Source: Flavobacteriales bacterium
Lineage (GTDB): Bacteria > Bacteroidota > Bacteroidia > Flavobacteriales_C > GCA-002722245
Direction: 5' to 3'
Assembly: GCA_002717515.1 (NCBI GenBank)
Contig: PBEC01000005.1
Location: 1 to 33,779 of the forward strand
DNA length: 33,779 nucleotides
Part shown: one piece after another, positions 1-7,719 of the stretch
How the letters are laid out: each line of letters starts with the position of its first letter
How positions within the stretch are numbered: position 1 is the stretch's first letter
Notes under the pieces: model-generated
Seen by the model: only the letters and a program-made list of their open reading frames with translations
What the model was told of the DNA's origin: nothing
Databases searched by the model: none
Position numbers and translations under genes: made by a program

Positions 1-16
1 CTTTTAAATCAGCCAT
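1..16 (-). CDS. rplL: 50S ribosomal protein L7/L12, first 5 codons only
   Basis: The minus strand reads ATG GCT GAT TTA AAA G at the very edge of the window, giving MADLK, the usual N-terminus of Bacteroidota L7/L12. It lies 41 bases after the rplJ stop, where rplL is expected in the secE-nusG-rplKAJL-rpoBC block. L7/L12 forms the multimeric ribosomal stalk that recruits translational GTPases. The rest of the gene is outside the window. No Shine-Dalgarno sequence is visible upstream, only an A/T-rich leader. The call rests on five codons plus position. Confidence 0.75.
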
Positions 17-57
17 TTTTTTAAGCGTTTAAAAATTAAAAATTCTAATAATTAAGT

Positions 58-579
58 TTAGTTTGCCTTCTCAGACAACGTTTTAAGGATTCCTGAAAGT
101 TTTGATCCACTTCCCTTAAGACCACTAATAACGTTTTTAGCAGGAGACTGTAACAATCCAATGATGTCTCCGATAAGTTCATCTTTACTCTTAATTGAGC
201 TAAGAACTTTAACTTGATCATCACCGATGTATACGCTCTCTTCAACGTAAGCACCCTTTAAGATAGGTTTTTCATTACTTTTCCTGAACTTTTCTATAAC
301 CTTAGCAGGAACGTTTCCTACTTCAGTAAACATAATTGAAGTATTGCCCTTCAACACATCGTAAAGCGGCGAATAGTCTGCTTCTGCAGACTCCATGGCC
401 TTCTTCAATAAAGTGTTTTTAACAACTTCAATTCTGATGCCTTGCTCATGAAAAGCACCTCTCAGTTTATTAGAATCCTCAACAGTCATCTCAGAAATAT
501 CCGTCAGGTAAAAATGAGGATTTTCCTCAAGTTTTCCTTTAAGATCTGCAATCACTTGGTTTTTGTCTTCTCTGTTCAT
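58..579 (-). CDS. rplJ: 50S ribosomal protein L10
   Basis: This 173-aa protein has the usual L10 length. The N-terminal RNA-binding part includes ADLKGKLEENPHFYLTDIS, and ISGLKGSGSKLSGILKTLSE forms the C-terminal helix that carries L7/L12 dimers. L10 anchors the stalk on 23S rRNA near the GTPase centre. The gene follows rplA by 56 bases and precedes rplL by 41 bases, which is the standard order. L10 commonly controls its own operon by binding the mRNA leader. The short A/T-rich gap upstream shows only a weak 5-6 bp hairpin (588-601), so leader control cannot be asserted here. Confidence 0.97.
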   Translation of the reverse strand: MNREDKNQVIADLKGKLEENPHFYLTDISEMTVEDSNKLRGAFHEQGIRIEVVKNTLLKKAMESAEADYSPLYDVLKGNTSIMFTEVGNVPAKVIEKFRKSNEKPILKGAYVEESVYIGDDQVKVLSSIKSKDELIGDIIGLLQSPAKNVISGLKGSGSKLSGILKTLSEKAN

Positions 580-635
580 GTTTTTAATCTAATAAATTAG
601 AGAAATTATTTATTTGGAAGCGTGTAACAGCATTT

Positions 636-1328
636 TTAGTTGAATGATTTGGCATCAACCTTAACACCTGGGCTTTGAGTACTCGATACTGTTAAACTCT
701 TAACATAAGTACCTTTCGCAGCCGATGGTTTAAGTTTATTGATTACGCTCATCAATTCGTTAACATTATCCACTAGTTTATCAACTTCAAATGACATTTT
801 TCCGGCCGATGCATGGATAATTCCATACTTATCAACTTTAAAGTCAATTTTACCTGATTTAACCTCAGTAACAGCTTTTGCAACATCCATTGTTACAGTT
901 CCAGCTTTTGGGTTTGGCATTAAACCTCTAGGTCCTAAAACCCTACCTAAGGCACCAACTTTACCCATACATGAAGGCATAGTAATAATAACATCAATAT
1001 CGGTCCAACCACCTTTTATCTTTTGTACATACTCATCAAGACCCGCATAATCTGCACCAGCATCTAATGCATCTTGAACTTTATCTGGAGTACATAACAC
1101 AAGAACTTTCACCTCTTTCCCGGTTCCGTGAGGTAAAGTAGCTATTCCTCTAACCATTTGGTTAGCTTTTCTAGGATCAACACCTAAGCGTACATCTACA
1201 TCAAAAGACGCATCAAACTTAGTTGTAGTAATATCCTTTACAATTTCAGCAGCTTTTTCTAGGGAGTACAACTCGTCTACGTTATACTTTTCTAGAGCCG
1301 CCTTCCGGTTTTTACTAAGTTTAGCCAT
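636..1328 (-). CDS. rplA: 50S ribosomal protein L1
   Basis: This 230-aa protein has standard L1 length. The starting [16 protein letters not shown] and the signature [20 protein letters not shown] (about residues 126-145) are diagnostic. L1 binds 23S rRNA at the mobile L1 stalk and helps release deacylated tRNA from the E site. In many bacteria it also represses the rplKA mRNA. It sits 21 bases downstream of rplK and 56 bases upstream of rplJ, consistent with one transcript. No oddities were seen. Confidence 0.98.
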   Translation of the reverse strand: MAKLSKNRKAALEKYNVDELYSLEKAAEIVKDITTTKFDASFDVDVRLGVDPRKANQMVRGIATLPHGTGKEVKVLVLCTPDKVQDALDAGADYAGLDEYVQKIKGGWTDIDVIITMPSCMGKVGALGRVLGPRGLMPNPKAGTVTMDVAKAVTEVKSGKIDFKVDKYGIIHASAGKMSFEVDKLVDNVNELMSVINKLKPSAAKGTYVKSLTVSSTQSPGVKVDAKSFN

Positions 1329-1349
1329 AATTAATAAATAAATTAGTCT

Positions 1350-1787
1350 TTAATAGGGAAAATCTCCCGCAACAGTAACTCCCATACTTCTTGCAGTACC
1401 CGCAACCATTTTCATAGCTGAAGGAACTGTAAATGCATTTAAGTCACTCATTTTTCCTTTTGCAATTTCTTCAACCTGTTCCCAAGTTATTTTCCCAACT
1501 TTATTTCTGTTAGGTTCTGAAGATCCTTTTTTAAGCTTAAGAGCCTCTTTAATCTGTACTGCTACAGGTGGTTCTTTTAAGATAAAATCAAAAGATCTAT
1601 CAGAGTAAACAGTAATAATTGTAGGAATGACTTTTCCAGCTTTATCCTGAGTTTTTGCATTAAAAGCTTTGCAAAACTCCATAATGTTTACACCATTCGC
1701 ACCAAGCGCAGGACCTACTGGAGGTGACGGATTTGCCGCTCCACCTCTAATCTGTAATTTAATAATACCTGTTACTTCCTTAGCCAT
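1350..1787 (-). CDS. rplK: 50S ribosomal protein L11
   Basis: This 145-aa protein begins [20 protein letters not shown], followed by [20 protein letters not shown], the universal L11 N-terminal motif with the thiostrepton-site prolines. The C-terminal RNA-binding domain ends in [17 protein letters not shown]11 forms the base of the stalk at the GTPase-associated centre and in many bacteria is needed for stringent-response activation. It lies 26 bases after nusG and 21 bases before rplA in the conserved operon. Confidence 0.98.
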   Translation of the reverse strand: MAKEVTGIIKLQIRGGAANPSPPVGPALGANGVNIMEFCKAFNAKTQDKAGKVIPTIITVYSDRSFDFILKEPPVAVQIKEALKLKKGSSEPNRNKVGKITWEQVEEIAKGKMSDLNAFTVPSAMKMVAGTARSMGVTVAGDFPY

Positions 1788-1813
1788 TTGTAAGTCAATT
1801 AATTAAACAACAA

Positions 1814-2374
1814 TTACTCCTTTTCGACCTGCATAAAATTCAGTTCGAGAGGAGTTTTTCTACCAAAAATTTTCACCATTACTTTCAATTTTTTCTTACC
1901 CTCATCAATATCCTCAATGATTCCAGAAAACGAATTAAATGGTCCATCTATAACCTTAACTGTTTCGCCAACTACGTAAGGAATGTTCATTTCTTCCTCA
2001 CTTTCAGCTAACTCGTCAACTTTACCTAAAATTCTATTCACTTCAGATGGTCTTAGCGGAACAGGGTTATTTTGCTTATCGCCTAAAAACCCTATTACCC
2101 CAGTAACATTTTTTATTACATGAGGTACTTCACCAACCAAAGCAGCTTCAACCAATATATATCCTGGAAAAAAACTTTTCTCTTTTGAGATTTTTTTCCC
2201 ATTTCTAATTTGATATACTTTCTCAGTAGGAATTAAAATTTGTTTAACATAGTCCTCAAGACCTACAGCCTTAATTTCATGCTCAATGTAATCCCTTACC
2301 TTCTTTTCTTTTCCACTAATAGCACGAACAACGTACCATTTAAGTGTAATCTCATTTTTTTTTGCCTCAGCCAT
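1814..2374 (-). CDS. nusG: Transcription termination/antitermination factor NusG
   Basis: This 186-aa protein has an N-terminal NGN domain (KWYVVRAISGKEKKVRDYIE, about residues 12-31, and FFPGYILVEA around 67-77). A C-terminal KOW domain includes VGETVKVIDGPFNSFSGIIE (about 135-155). NusG binds RNA polymerase across the clamp, modulates pausing and can couple transcription to translation. The gene lies 17 bases after secE and 26 bases before rplK, the near-universal arrangement. Length and domain content are normal, and the start is set by the NGN domain and the short spacing. Confidence 0.98.
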   Translation of the reverse strand: MAEAKKNEITLKWYVVRAISGKEKKVRDYIEHEIKAVGLEDYVKQILIPTEKVYQIRNGKKISKEKSFFPGYILVEAALVGEVPHVIKNVTGVIGFLGDKQNNPVPLRPSEVNRILGKVDELAESEEEMNIPYVVGETVKVIDGPFNSFSGIIEDIDEGKKKLKVMVKIFGRKTPLELNFMQVEKE

Positions 2375-2391
2375 AAAATTAAGATTAAAGA

Positions 2392-2574
2392 TTAATAAAT
2401 TATGTCCATTGCATTCATGAACACTAAATCCATCACTTTAATAACCAAAGCGAAAGCAATTGAAGCACCCAAAACTATTAATGCATCTTTTTGCAATTGC
2501 TTGAATGTTGGCCAAGTTGTTTTATCTTTCAACTCACCGTAAACATCTCGCAAATAAACTTTTAATTTTTCCAC
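2392..2574 (-). CDS. secE: Preprotein translocase subunit SecE
   Basis: This 60-aa single-span inner-membrane protein is of the short Bacteroidota form. An amphipathic N-terminal helix (VYGELKDKTTWPTFKQLQKD, about residues 10-29) contains the conserved WPT motif. It is followed by one transmembrane segment (about 30-53). SecE clamps SecY in the SecYEG channel. It lies directly between tRNA-Trp and nusG, its usual neighbours in this phylum. Confidence 0.95.
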   Translation of the reverse strand: MEKLKVYLRDVYGELKDKTTWPTFKQLQKDALIVLGASIAFALVIKVMDLVFMNAMDIIY

Positions 2575-2594
2575 TTTTTATATTTTTTTACTAG

Positions 2595-2667
2595 CACGGG
2601 AGGAGAGGCTCGAACTCCCGACCGCTGGTTTTGGAGACCAGTGCTCTACCAACTGAGCTACTCCCGT
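2595..2667 (-). tRNA. tRNA-Trp(CCA)
   Basis: A 73-base cloverleaf on the minus strand. The acceptor stem is ACGGGAG/CTCCCGT, the anticodon stem is CTGGT/ACCAG and the loop CTCCAAA carries anticodon CCA. The T-loop is GTTCGAG and the discriminator is G, as expected for Trp. CCA is not encoded. It sits between tuf and secE, the usual Bacteroidota arrangement. Confidence 0.96.
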
Positions 2668-2690
2668 AGATATCAAAAAACTTATTTGTA

Positions 2691-2724
2691 AATAAAGGTG
2701 CCCAGTATACTAGGCACCTTTATT
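2691..2724 (-). terminator. Hairpin downstream of tuf
   Basis: A perfect 12-bp inverted repeat (AATAAAGGTGCC / GGCACCTTTATT) with a 10-base loop lies 22 bases past the tuf stop and ahead of tRNA-Trp. The A/T-rich stem base ends in TTTATT on the minus strand, but no long U run follows. It could terminate tuf transcripts, attenuate them, or act as an RNA processing or 3'-end protection site between tuf and tRNA-Trp-secE. Confidence 0.65.
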
Positions 2725-2746
2725 ATAAGGTTTTTGAATCTAATTT

Positions 2747-3934
2747 TTACTCAACGATCTCAGTAACTTGACCAGCTCCAACAGTTCTACCTCCTTCTCT
2801 GATTGCAAAACGTAAACCTTTATTTACTGCAACAGGTACAATTAAATGTACATCGATAGTAACGTTATCACCAGGCATTACCATTTCTGTACCCTCTGGT
2901 AAGAAGATTTCTCCAGTAACGTCTGTAGTTCTTAAATAGAACTGAGGACGATATTTGTTTTGAAATGGAGTGTGACGTCCACCTTCTTCTTTCTTAAGTA
3001 CATAAACCTCTGCCTTAAACTTCTTATCAGGCTGAATTGAACCTGGCTTACAAATAACCATACCTCTTTTGATAGCTTCTTTTTCAATACCTCTAAGAAG
3101 AATACCAACGTTATCTCCAGCTTCACCTCTGTCAAGTAATTTTCTAAACATCTCAACCCCAGTACACGTAGAAGTCATTTTTTCTTCTTGCATACCAACG
3201 ATTTCAACTTCTTCACCAACAGTAATTACACCAGTTTCAATAGATCCTGTAGCAACAGTTCCTCTACCGGTAATAGAGAATACATCTTCAACCGGCATCA
3301 AGAAAGGCTTTTCGTTATCTCTTTCTGGTTGTGGAATCTTCTCATCAACAGAAGCCATTAATTCTTTAACTGTATCAACCCACTTAGGTTCTCCGTTCAA
3401 TGCTCCTAGAGCTGAACCTTGAACAACAGCAGCGTTGTCACCATCATAGTCATAGAATGAAAGTAATTCTCTAACTTCCATTTCAACTAATTCTAACAAC
3501 TCCTCGTCGTCTACCATATCAACTTTGTTCAAGAAAACAACGATTTCTGGAACACCAACTTGTCTTCCTAATAGGATATGCTCTCTTGTTTGAGGCATTG
3601 GTCCATCAGTTGCAGCTACAACCAAGATTGCACCATCCATTTGTGCAGCACCAGTTACCATGTTCTTTACGTAATCGGCGTGACCTGGACAGTCAACGTG
3701 AGCGTAGTGTCTTGTTTCAGTTTCGTACTCAACGTGTGAAGTATTAATAGTAATACCTCTCTCCTTTTCTTCAGGAGCGTTGTCGATTGTATCGAAATCT
3801 CTTACTTCTGCTCCAGTTACCTCTGCTAATACTTTAGTAATTGCAGCTGTTAAAGTTGTTTTACCATGATCTACGTGACCAATAGTACCAACATTTAAAT
3901 GCGGCTTTGACCTTTCAAAACTTTCCTTAGCCAT
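2747..3934 (-). CDS. tuf: Elongation factor Tu
   Basis: This 395-aa GTPase delivers aminoacyl-tRNA to the ribosomal A site. G1 is GHVDHGKTT (about residues 19-27), the switch II region contains [12 protein letters not shown], and G4 is NKVD. Domains II and III are present and the protein ends in [15 protein letters not shown]. Length is normal for the family. The gene follows tRNA-Thr(GGU) and is the last member of the tRNA-Thr-Tyr-Gly-Thr-tuf cluster. A 12-bp hairpin follows it. The pre-start region is A/T rich without a Shine-Dalgarno sequence. Confidence 0.98.
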   Translation of the reverse strand: MAKESFERSKPHLNVGTIGHVDHGKTTLTAAITKVLAEVTGAEVRDFDTIDNAPEEKERGITINTSHVEYETETRHYAHVDCPGHADYVKNMVTGAAQMDGAILVVAATDGPMPQTREHILLGRQVGVPEIVVFLNKVDMVDDEELLELVEMEVRELLSFYDYDGDNAAVVQGSALGALNGEPKWVDTVKELMASVDEKIPQPERDNEKPFLMPVEDVFSITGRGTVATGSIETGVITVGEEVEIVGMQEEKMTSTCTGVEMFRKLLDRGEAGDNVGILLRGIEKEAIKRGMVICKPGSIQPDKKFKAEVYVLKKEEGGRHTPFQNKYRPQFYLRTTDVTGEIFLPEGTEMVMPGDNVTIDVHLIVPVAVNKGLRFAIREGGRTVGAGQVTEIVE

Positions 3935-3980
3935 TTTTTAGTTTAGTTTAAAAATTATTAATAATAACACAATTTATACG

Positions 3981-4052
3981 AGCCAATGACGGGATTTGAA
4001 CCCGTGACCTCTTCCTTACCAAGGAAACACTCTACCCCTGAGCTACATCGGC
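3981..4052 (-). tRNA. tRNA-Thr(GGU)
   Basis: A 72-base cloverleaf on the minus strand. The acceptor stem is GCCGATG/CATTGGC with one G-U pair, the anticodon stem is TTTCC/GGAAG and the loop TTGGTAA carries anticodon GGT. The T-loop is GTTCAAA and the discriminator is U. It lies 46 bases upstream of tuf, the position of thrT in enterobacteria. Confidence 0.95.
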
Positions 4053-4077
4053 AAAAACCGACATTTAAAGAAAAAAG

Positions 4078-4151
4078 AGCGGGAAATGGGACTCGAACCC
4101 ACGACCCTCAGCTTGGAAGGCTGACGCTCTAGCCAACTGAGCTATTCCCGC
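4078..4151 (-). tRNA. tRNA-Gly(UCC)
   Basis: A 74-base cloverleaf on the minus strand. The acceptor stem is GCGGGAA/TTCCCGC, the anticodon stem is TCAGC/GCTGA and the loop CTTCCAA carries anticodon TCC. The T-loop is GTTCGAG. It is the third tRNA of the tuf cluster, equivalent in position and anticodon to enterobacterial glyT. Confidence 0.95.
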
Positions 4152-4165
4152 CAATAATCTTTAAC

Positions 4166-4184
4166 TCAAGTGCAAAGCACTTGA
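4166..4184 (-). other. Hairpin between tRNA-Tyr and tRNA-Gly
   Basis: A perfect 8-bp inverted repeat (TCAAGTGC / GCACTTGA) with a 3-base AAA loop lies in the 49-base spacer between two tRNAs. It has no U tract, so it is more likely a structured spacer guiding tRNA precursor processing than a terminator. The function is inferred only from position. Confidence 0.4.
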
Positions 4185-4200
4185 TACCGGTTAAGGTTTG

Positions 4201-4282
4201 TGGGGAGAGCAGGATTCGAACCTACGAAGGCGTAGCCAGCAGATTTACAGTCTGCCCTCGTTGACCGCTTGAGTATCTCCCC
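4201..4282 (-). tRNA. tRNA-Tyr(GUA)
   Basis: An 82-base class II tRNA on the minus strand with a long variable arm. The acceptor stem is GGGGAGA/TCTCCCC, the anticodon stem is GCAGA/TCTGC and the loop CTGTAAA carries anticodon GTA. The discriminator is A. It is the second tRNA of the tuf cluster, as tyrU in enterobacteria. Confidence 0.95.
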
Positions 4283-4320
4283 GATACCGATAAATTATAT
4301 CAGTTTTTTTAAAGAACTTG

Positions 4321-4394
4321 AGCCGATGGAGGGACTCGAACCCACGACCTGCTGATTACAAATCAGCTGCTCTAGCCAGCTGAGCTACATCGGC
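4321..4394 (-). tRNA. tRNA-Thr(UGU)
   Basis: A 74-base cloverleaf on the minus strand. The acceptor stem is a perfect GCCGATG/CATCGGC, the anticodon stem is GCTGA/TCAGC and the loop TTTGTAA carries anticodon TGT. The T-loop is GTTCGAG and the discriminator is U. It is the first tRNA of the tuf cluster, equivalent to thrU. No clear TAnnTTTG promoter was found in the short gap between it and the preceding hpf terminator. Confidence 0.95.
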
Positions 4395-4417
4395 TTCTAA
4401 TAGCCTTAAAATTGAGT

Positions 4418-4446
4418 CAAAAAAAAAGACCCTAGTTTAAGGGTCT
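4418..4446 (-). terminator. Intrinsic terminator of xerC-hpf
   Basis: On the minus strand a 7-bp stem (AGACCCT / AGGGTCT, 6-base loop) is followed directly by a run of about nine T residues. It starts 55 bases after the hpf stop and ends before tRNA-Thr(UGU). Stem plus U tract is the classic rho-independent form. Confidence 0.8.
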
Positions 4447-4501
4447 GCAAATTTATGAATAAAATTCTTACGATGAGTAGTTTTTTATCTTTTTTTTTCT
4501 T

Positions 4502-4801
4502 TTACGCGGAAACCAATTTTTCTTTATGCTTTTTGAGCTGTCTTCTCAATGCTTCTACTGCCTCATCAACTGACTTTTCAAAAGATTCACTTTGCTTTTT
4601 TGCAAACAACTCTTTACCTGGAATATTCAGCTTAATTTCCGCTAATTTATTCTCCTTATCTTCAGCGTTATCAACTTTGAAAGTAATATTTCCATCAATG
4701 ATTTTATCGTAAAATTTTTCAAGTTTATTAATTTTTTCATTAGCAAAATTAATCAACTTTTGGTCTGCGTTAAAGTGCAGTGAGCTTACCTTTACTTTCA
4801 T
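4502..4801 (-). CDS. hpf: Ribosome hibernation-promoting factor, short HPF/YfiA family
   Basis: This 99-aa protein has the length of short HPF/RaiA proteins and lacks the long-HPF dimerisation domain. The fold is suggested by MKVKVSSLHFNADQKLINFA (residues 1-20), KINKLEKFYDKI and the basic C-terminal helix AVEALRRQLKKHKEKL. The family binds in the 30S A/P-site channel and silences ribosomes in stationary phase. It starts 11 bases after xerC and is followed by a strong terminator, so the two form an operon. Whether it acts alone or with another hibernation factor cannot be seen here. Confidence 0.9.
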   Translation of the reverse strand: MKVKVSSLHFNADQKLINFANEKINKLEKFYDKIIDGNITFKVDNAEDKENKLAEIKLNIPGKELFAKKQSESFEKSVDEAVEALRRQLKKHKEKLVSA

Positions 4802-4812
4802 AACTTTTAGTT

Positions 4813-5682
4813 TTAGGCTCTCGGATGAGCTTGTTTATAAATTGTTTTTATTTTTTCCAATGAATTATGAGTGTAAACCTGAGTTGCAGATAAGTTTACA
4901 TGACCTAACAATTCTTTAATGGAATTTAATTCTGCCCCATTGTTCAACATATGCGTAGCAAAACTATGCCTTAACACGTGAGGACTACACTGAGATAAAG
5001 TAGTGACTTGCGATAAATATTTGTTTACAATATTGTATACCAATTTTGGATAGAGCTTTTTACCGTCTGAGGTTAATAATAAATTTGAATCAGAACGGGC
5101 TTTCCTATACGATGTGTATTCACCAATTGTTTCAAGTAAATTCAAAGAAACTGGTATTATTCTTTCCTTATTACGTTTTCCTAGAACTTTTATTTGCTGT
5201 AAAGTAAAATCAACATCATTTAAAGTGAGTCCAATTAATTCAGCTTGTCGAATTCCAGTTTGATAAAATAAATCTAAAATTAACTTATCGCGCTTTCCAT
5301 CATGATTATTCGGAAATTTAAAATCACTAAAGAGCACATCCAGGGATTTCTCTTCTACAAATTTCGGTAATTTTTTTTCCAATTTCGGAAGCGGAACTAA
5401 ATCCATAGGACTTTTTTCCAAATTACCTTGAACCATTAAAAATTTGAAAAAGGATTTTAACGATGATGATTTTCGATGAACTGTCCTTGGCTTATAACCG
5501 TCTTCCATCATTTGAGCAAACCAAGAGCGAACTACACGATGATTTACTTTTTCAATGGACAAATCAAAATATCTGTGTGCATAATCAGAGAATTCAGTCA
5601 AATCGGTTTTATATCCTGTGACGGTATGATCTGAATATCTTTTTTCTTTAGCTATATGATTTAAAAAATCATCAATGTGCAT
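4813..5682 (-). CDS. xerC: Tyrosine recombinase XerC
   Basis: This 289-aa protein has an N-terminal SAM-like DNA-binding domain (MHIDDFLNHIAKEKRYSDHT, about residues 1-85) and a catalytic domain. Catalytic residues are visible as Arg in GIRQAELIGL, Lys in GKRNKERIIP, HxxRH in SPHVLRHSFATHML, and His/Tyr in LLGHVNLSATQVYTH. XerC with XerD resolves chromosome dimers at dif. Length and motif set are those of the housekeeping enzyme, and the context (rpsU, hpf) is typical of Flavobacteriia. A lone family name cannot separate XerC from XerD with certainty. Confidence 0.92.
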   Translation of the reverse strand: MHIDDFLNHIAKEKRYSDHTVTGYKTDLTEFSDYAHRYFDLSIEKVNHRVVRSWFAQMMEDGYKPRTVHRKSSSLKSFFKFLMVQGNLEKSPMDLVPLPKLEKKLPKFVEEKSLDVLFSDFKFPNNHDGKRDKLILDLFYQTGIRQAELIGLTLNDVDFTLQQIKVLGKRNKERIIPVSLNLLETIGEYTSYRKARSDSNLLLTSDGKKLYPKLVYNIVNKYLSQVTTLSQCSPHVLRHSFATHMLNNGAELNSIKELLGHVNLSATQVYTHNSLEKIKTIYKQAHPRA

Positions 5683-5691
5683 ATAGCTAAA

Positions 5692-5737
5692 AATAGAAAG
5701 AAACCATCAATTTTAAAAGTAATGGTTTCTTTCTATT
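5692..5737 (-). terminator. Intrinsic terminator of rpsU
   Basis: A perfect 16-bp inverted repeat (AATAGAAAGAAACCAT / ATGGTTTCTTTCTATT) with a 14-base loop lies between the rpsU stop and the xerC start. On the minus strand it runs into TTTTT. This separates rpsU from xerC-hpf, although some readthrough may supply xerC because no separate xerC promoter is evident. Confidence 0.8.
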
Positions 5738-5765
5738 CGTAAATATTGTTAAAGATCAGCTGGTA

Positions 5766-5963
5766 TTATTCCCCGATAGCTTGTCTTTTCATTGCTTCAA
5801 CATAGATTGCTTTCTTTCGAGCTTCTCTATCTGCAACGCAAGGTTTTATATAAGTTTTACGAGCTCTCAACTCACGTAAAGTTTTTGTTTTTTCAAACTT
5901 ACGTTTGTACTTTTTTAAAGCTCTTTCAATATTATCACCTTCTTTAACCTGTATAACTAACAT
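5766..5963 (-). CDS. rpsU: 30S ribosomal protein bS21
   Basis: This 65-aa basic protein contains ERALKKYKRKFEKTKTLREL and RARKTYIKPCVADREARKKA, the bS21 pattern. In Bacteroidota bS21, with bS18 and bS6, is reported to hold the 16S anti-Shine-Dalgarno tail in a pocket (Flavobacterium johnsoniae work). Tyr54, which I recall as one of the contact residues, is present. The gene has its own promoter (TTG-N20-TATCTTTG) and terminator, so it is monocistronic. Its predicted leader is only about 20-25 bases and contains no Shine-Dalgarno sequence; see findings. Confidence 0.95.
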   Translation of the reverse strand: MLVIQVKEGDNIERALKKYKRKFEKTKTLRELRARKTYIKPCVADREARKKAIYVEAMKRQAIGE

Positions 5964-5987
5964 TGTCTAATTTTTAAAAACGGAGGA

Positions 5988-6018
5988 CAAAGATAACACA
6001 AGATTTACTCTCTGGCAA
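5988..6018 (-). promoter_or_regulatory. rpsU promoter (Bacteroidota type)
   Basis: The minus strand has TTG at 6018-6016, a spacer of exactly 20 bases, and TATCTTTG at 5995-5988, an exact match to the Bacteroidota -7 consensus TAnnTTTG. The predicted start point falls at about 5981-5986, roughly 20 bases ahead of the rpsU ATG. It lies just past the acyl-CoA dehydrogenase stop, so rpsU is uncoupled from that operon. Confidence 0.75.
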
Positions 6019-6020
6019 TT

Positions 6021-7160
6021 TTATTTCAATAATTCTCTCGAAATAACGAGTTTTTGGATTTCTGAGGTCCCTTCCCCAATAGTGCAAAGCTTTGAGTCTC
6101 TATAAAATTTTTCAGCTGGAAAATCTTTGATGTATCCATAGCCACCAAATATTTGAACTGCTTCATTGGAAGTTCGAACCGCAACCTCAGATGCATACAT
6201 TTTTGCCATTGCACTTTCTTTTGATAATTTCAAACCGTTTGACTTTCTAAAAACAGCATTCATAGTCAATAATTCTGCAGCTTCAATTTCCGTAGCCATA
6301 TCGGCCAGTTTAAAGGAAATACCCTGGAAAGAAGAAATAGGCTTACCAAATTGCTCTCTTTCCTTTGAGTATTTAAGAGCAGCCTCGAATGCACCTTTTG
6401 CAATCCCTATGGATAACGCGGCGATTGATATTCTACCACCATCCAGTATAGAAAGAGCTTGTTTAAAACCATCACCAACCTCTCCTAGTCTTTGAGAATC
6501 TGGTATCCGACAATCCTGAAAAACAAGCTCAGCCGTTTCGGAAGCTCGCATTCCAAGCTTATCCTCTTTTTTACCACCAGAAAAACCGGGAGTTCCTTTC
6601 TCAACAATAAACGCTGTTGAATTATTTTTTGTCCTTGGATCACCAGTTCTTGTCATCACTACCGCAACCTGACCAGATATTCCATGTGTAATAAAGTTTT
6701 TACTTCCATTTAAAACCCAATGATCTCCATCTTTAACAGCAGTAGTTTGCATGTTCCCTGCATCGCTTCCTGTATTTGGTTCTGTTAAACCCCAGGATCC
6801 TATATGATCACCCTTTGCAAGTTTGGGTAAATATTTCTCTTTCTGCTCATCCGAGCCAAACATTAAAATATGATTTGTACAAAGACTATTGTGTGCTGCA
6901 ACAGATAAACCTATTGAGCCACATATTTTTGAAATTTCAACAATTGTTGTAACGTACTCTCTGTAACCAAATCCAGCTCCTCCATATTTTTCAGGAACTA
7001 AAACTCCCATACAACCTAAATCACCCAACTTTTTAAATAACTCAATAGGGAAAGTTTGTTTTTCATCCCAATCCATAAAGTATGGACGTATATGCGTATC
7101 ACCAAATGATTTGAGCATTTCTGCAATCATTTGTTGGTTTTCTGTGGTTCCGAATCTCAT
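6021..7160 (-). CDS. Acyl-CoA dehydrogenase, short/medium/branched-chain type
   Basis: This 379-aa FAD-dependent enzyme oxidises acyl-CoA to trans-2-enoyl-CoA and passes electrons to ETF. Family signatures are GSWGLTEPNTGSDAGNMQTT (about residues 125-145, FAD/substrate loop), QVFGGYGY-like QIFGGYGYIKDFPAEKFYRD, and the C-terminal CTIGEGTSEIQKLVISREL. The Glu of GEGTSEIQ is at the catalytic-base position of short- and medium-chain enzymes. Length is normal. It is the last gene of the run that begins with the PspC-like gene and lies 25 bases after apt. Exact chain-length preference cannot be read from sequence. Confidence 0.93.
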   Translation of the reverse strand: MRFGTTENQQMIAEMLKSFGDTHIRPYFMDWDEKQTFPIELFKKLGDLGCMGVLVPEKYGGAGFGYREYVTTIVEISKICGSIGLSVAAHNSLCTNHILMFGSDEQKEKYLPKLAKGDHIGSWGLTEPNTGSDAGNMQTTAVKDGDHWVLNGSKNFITHGISGQVAVVMTRTGDPRTKNNSTAFIVEKGTPGFSGGKKEDKLGMRASETAELVFQDCRIPDSQRLGEVGDGFKQALSILDGGRISIAALSIGIAKGAFEAALKYSKEREQFGKPISSFQGISFKLADMATEIEAAELLTMNAVFRKSNGLKLSKESAMAKMYASEVAVRTSNEAVQIFGGYGYIKDFPAEKFYRDSKLCTIGEGTSEIQKLVISRELLK

Positions 7161-7185
7161 TTAAAATGTATATATACTTAAATCT

Positions 7186-7719
7186 TTAATACGTAGTAAT
7201 AAAAAATAGGTTCTGAGATTTCCCCTTTAACTTATCGCCCCCCTTGAGAAATGACAAATTCACTACAAAAGAAAATCCAATTACAGTTCCTCCCAATCGC
7301 TGTACTAAATTGGCTGCAGCTAAAGCGGTTCCGCCGGTAGCTAATAAATCGTCATGAATTAATACCTTTTGCCCTTTTTTAATAGCATCCTGGTGAATTT
7401 CAAGACAACCCTCTCCATATTCTAAAGAATATATTTCTTCCAACGTAGAAAATGGCAGCTTACCTTTTTTGCGAACGGGCACAAAGGGTATTTTTAAAGC
7501 ACAAGCTATGGAATTACCATACAAAAAACCACGACTGTCAATTCCTATAATGATCTCAGCTTTTAAATTTTCAGCATTTCTGACAAAAGCATTTAACACT
7601 TTAGCATTTAATGAAGGATTGGAGAGTAAAGTCGTAATATCCTTAAAGTTGATACCTTCCTTTGGGAAATCTTCCACCTCTCTTATGACAGCTTTTACCT
7701 CTTTTTCTAATCCTTCCAT
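7186..7719 (-). CDS. apt: Adenine phosphoribosyltransferase
   Basis: This 177-aa purine-salvage enzyme converts adenine and PRPP to AMP. It shows the family start VEDFPKEGINFKDITTLL (about residues 16-33), the GIDSRGFLYG loop and the PRPP-binding motif VLIHDDLLATGGTA (about 119-132). Length is normal. Its start overlaps the stop of the upstream HhH gene by 13 bases, and acyl-CoA dehydrogenase follows 25 bases later, indicating co-transcription without an obvious metabolic link. Confidence 0.95.
   Translation of the reverse strand: MEGLEKEVKAVIREVEDFPKEGINFKDITTLLSNPSLNAKVLNAFVRNAENLKAEIIIGIDSRGFLYGNSIACALKIPFVPVRKKGKLPFSTLEEIYSLEYGEGCLEIHQDAIKKGQKVLIHDDLLATGGTALAAANLVQRLGGTVIGFSFVVNLSFLKGGDKLKGKSQNLFFITTY

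Noticed and set aside
588-601. Small hairpin before rplJ as an L10 autoregulatory leader
   Set aside because: The stem is only 5-6 A/T-rich bp and no L10-binding kink-turn pattern could be recognised.
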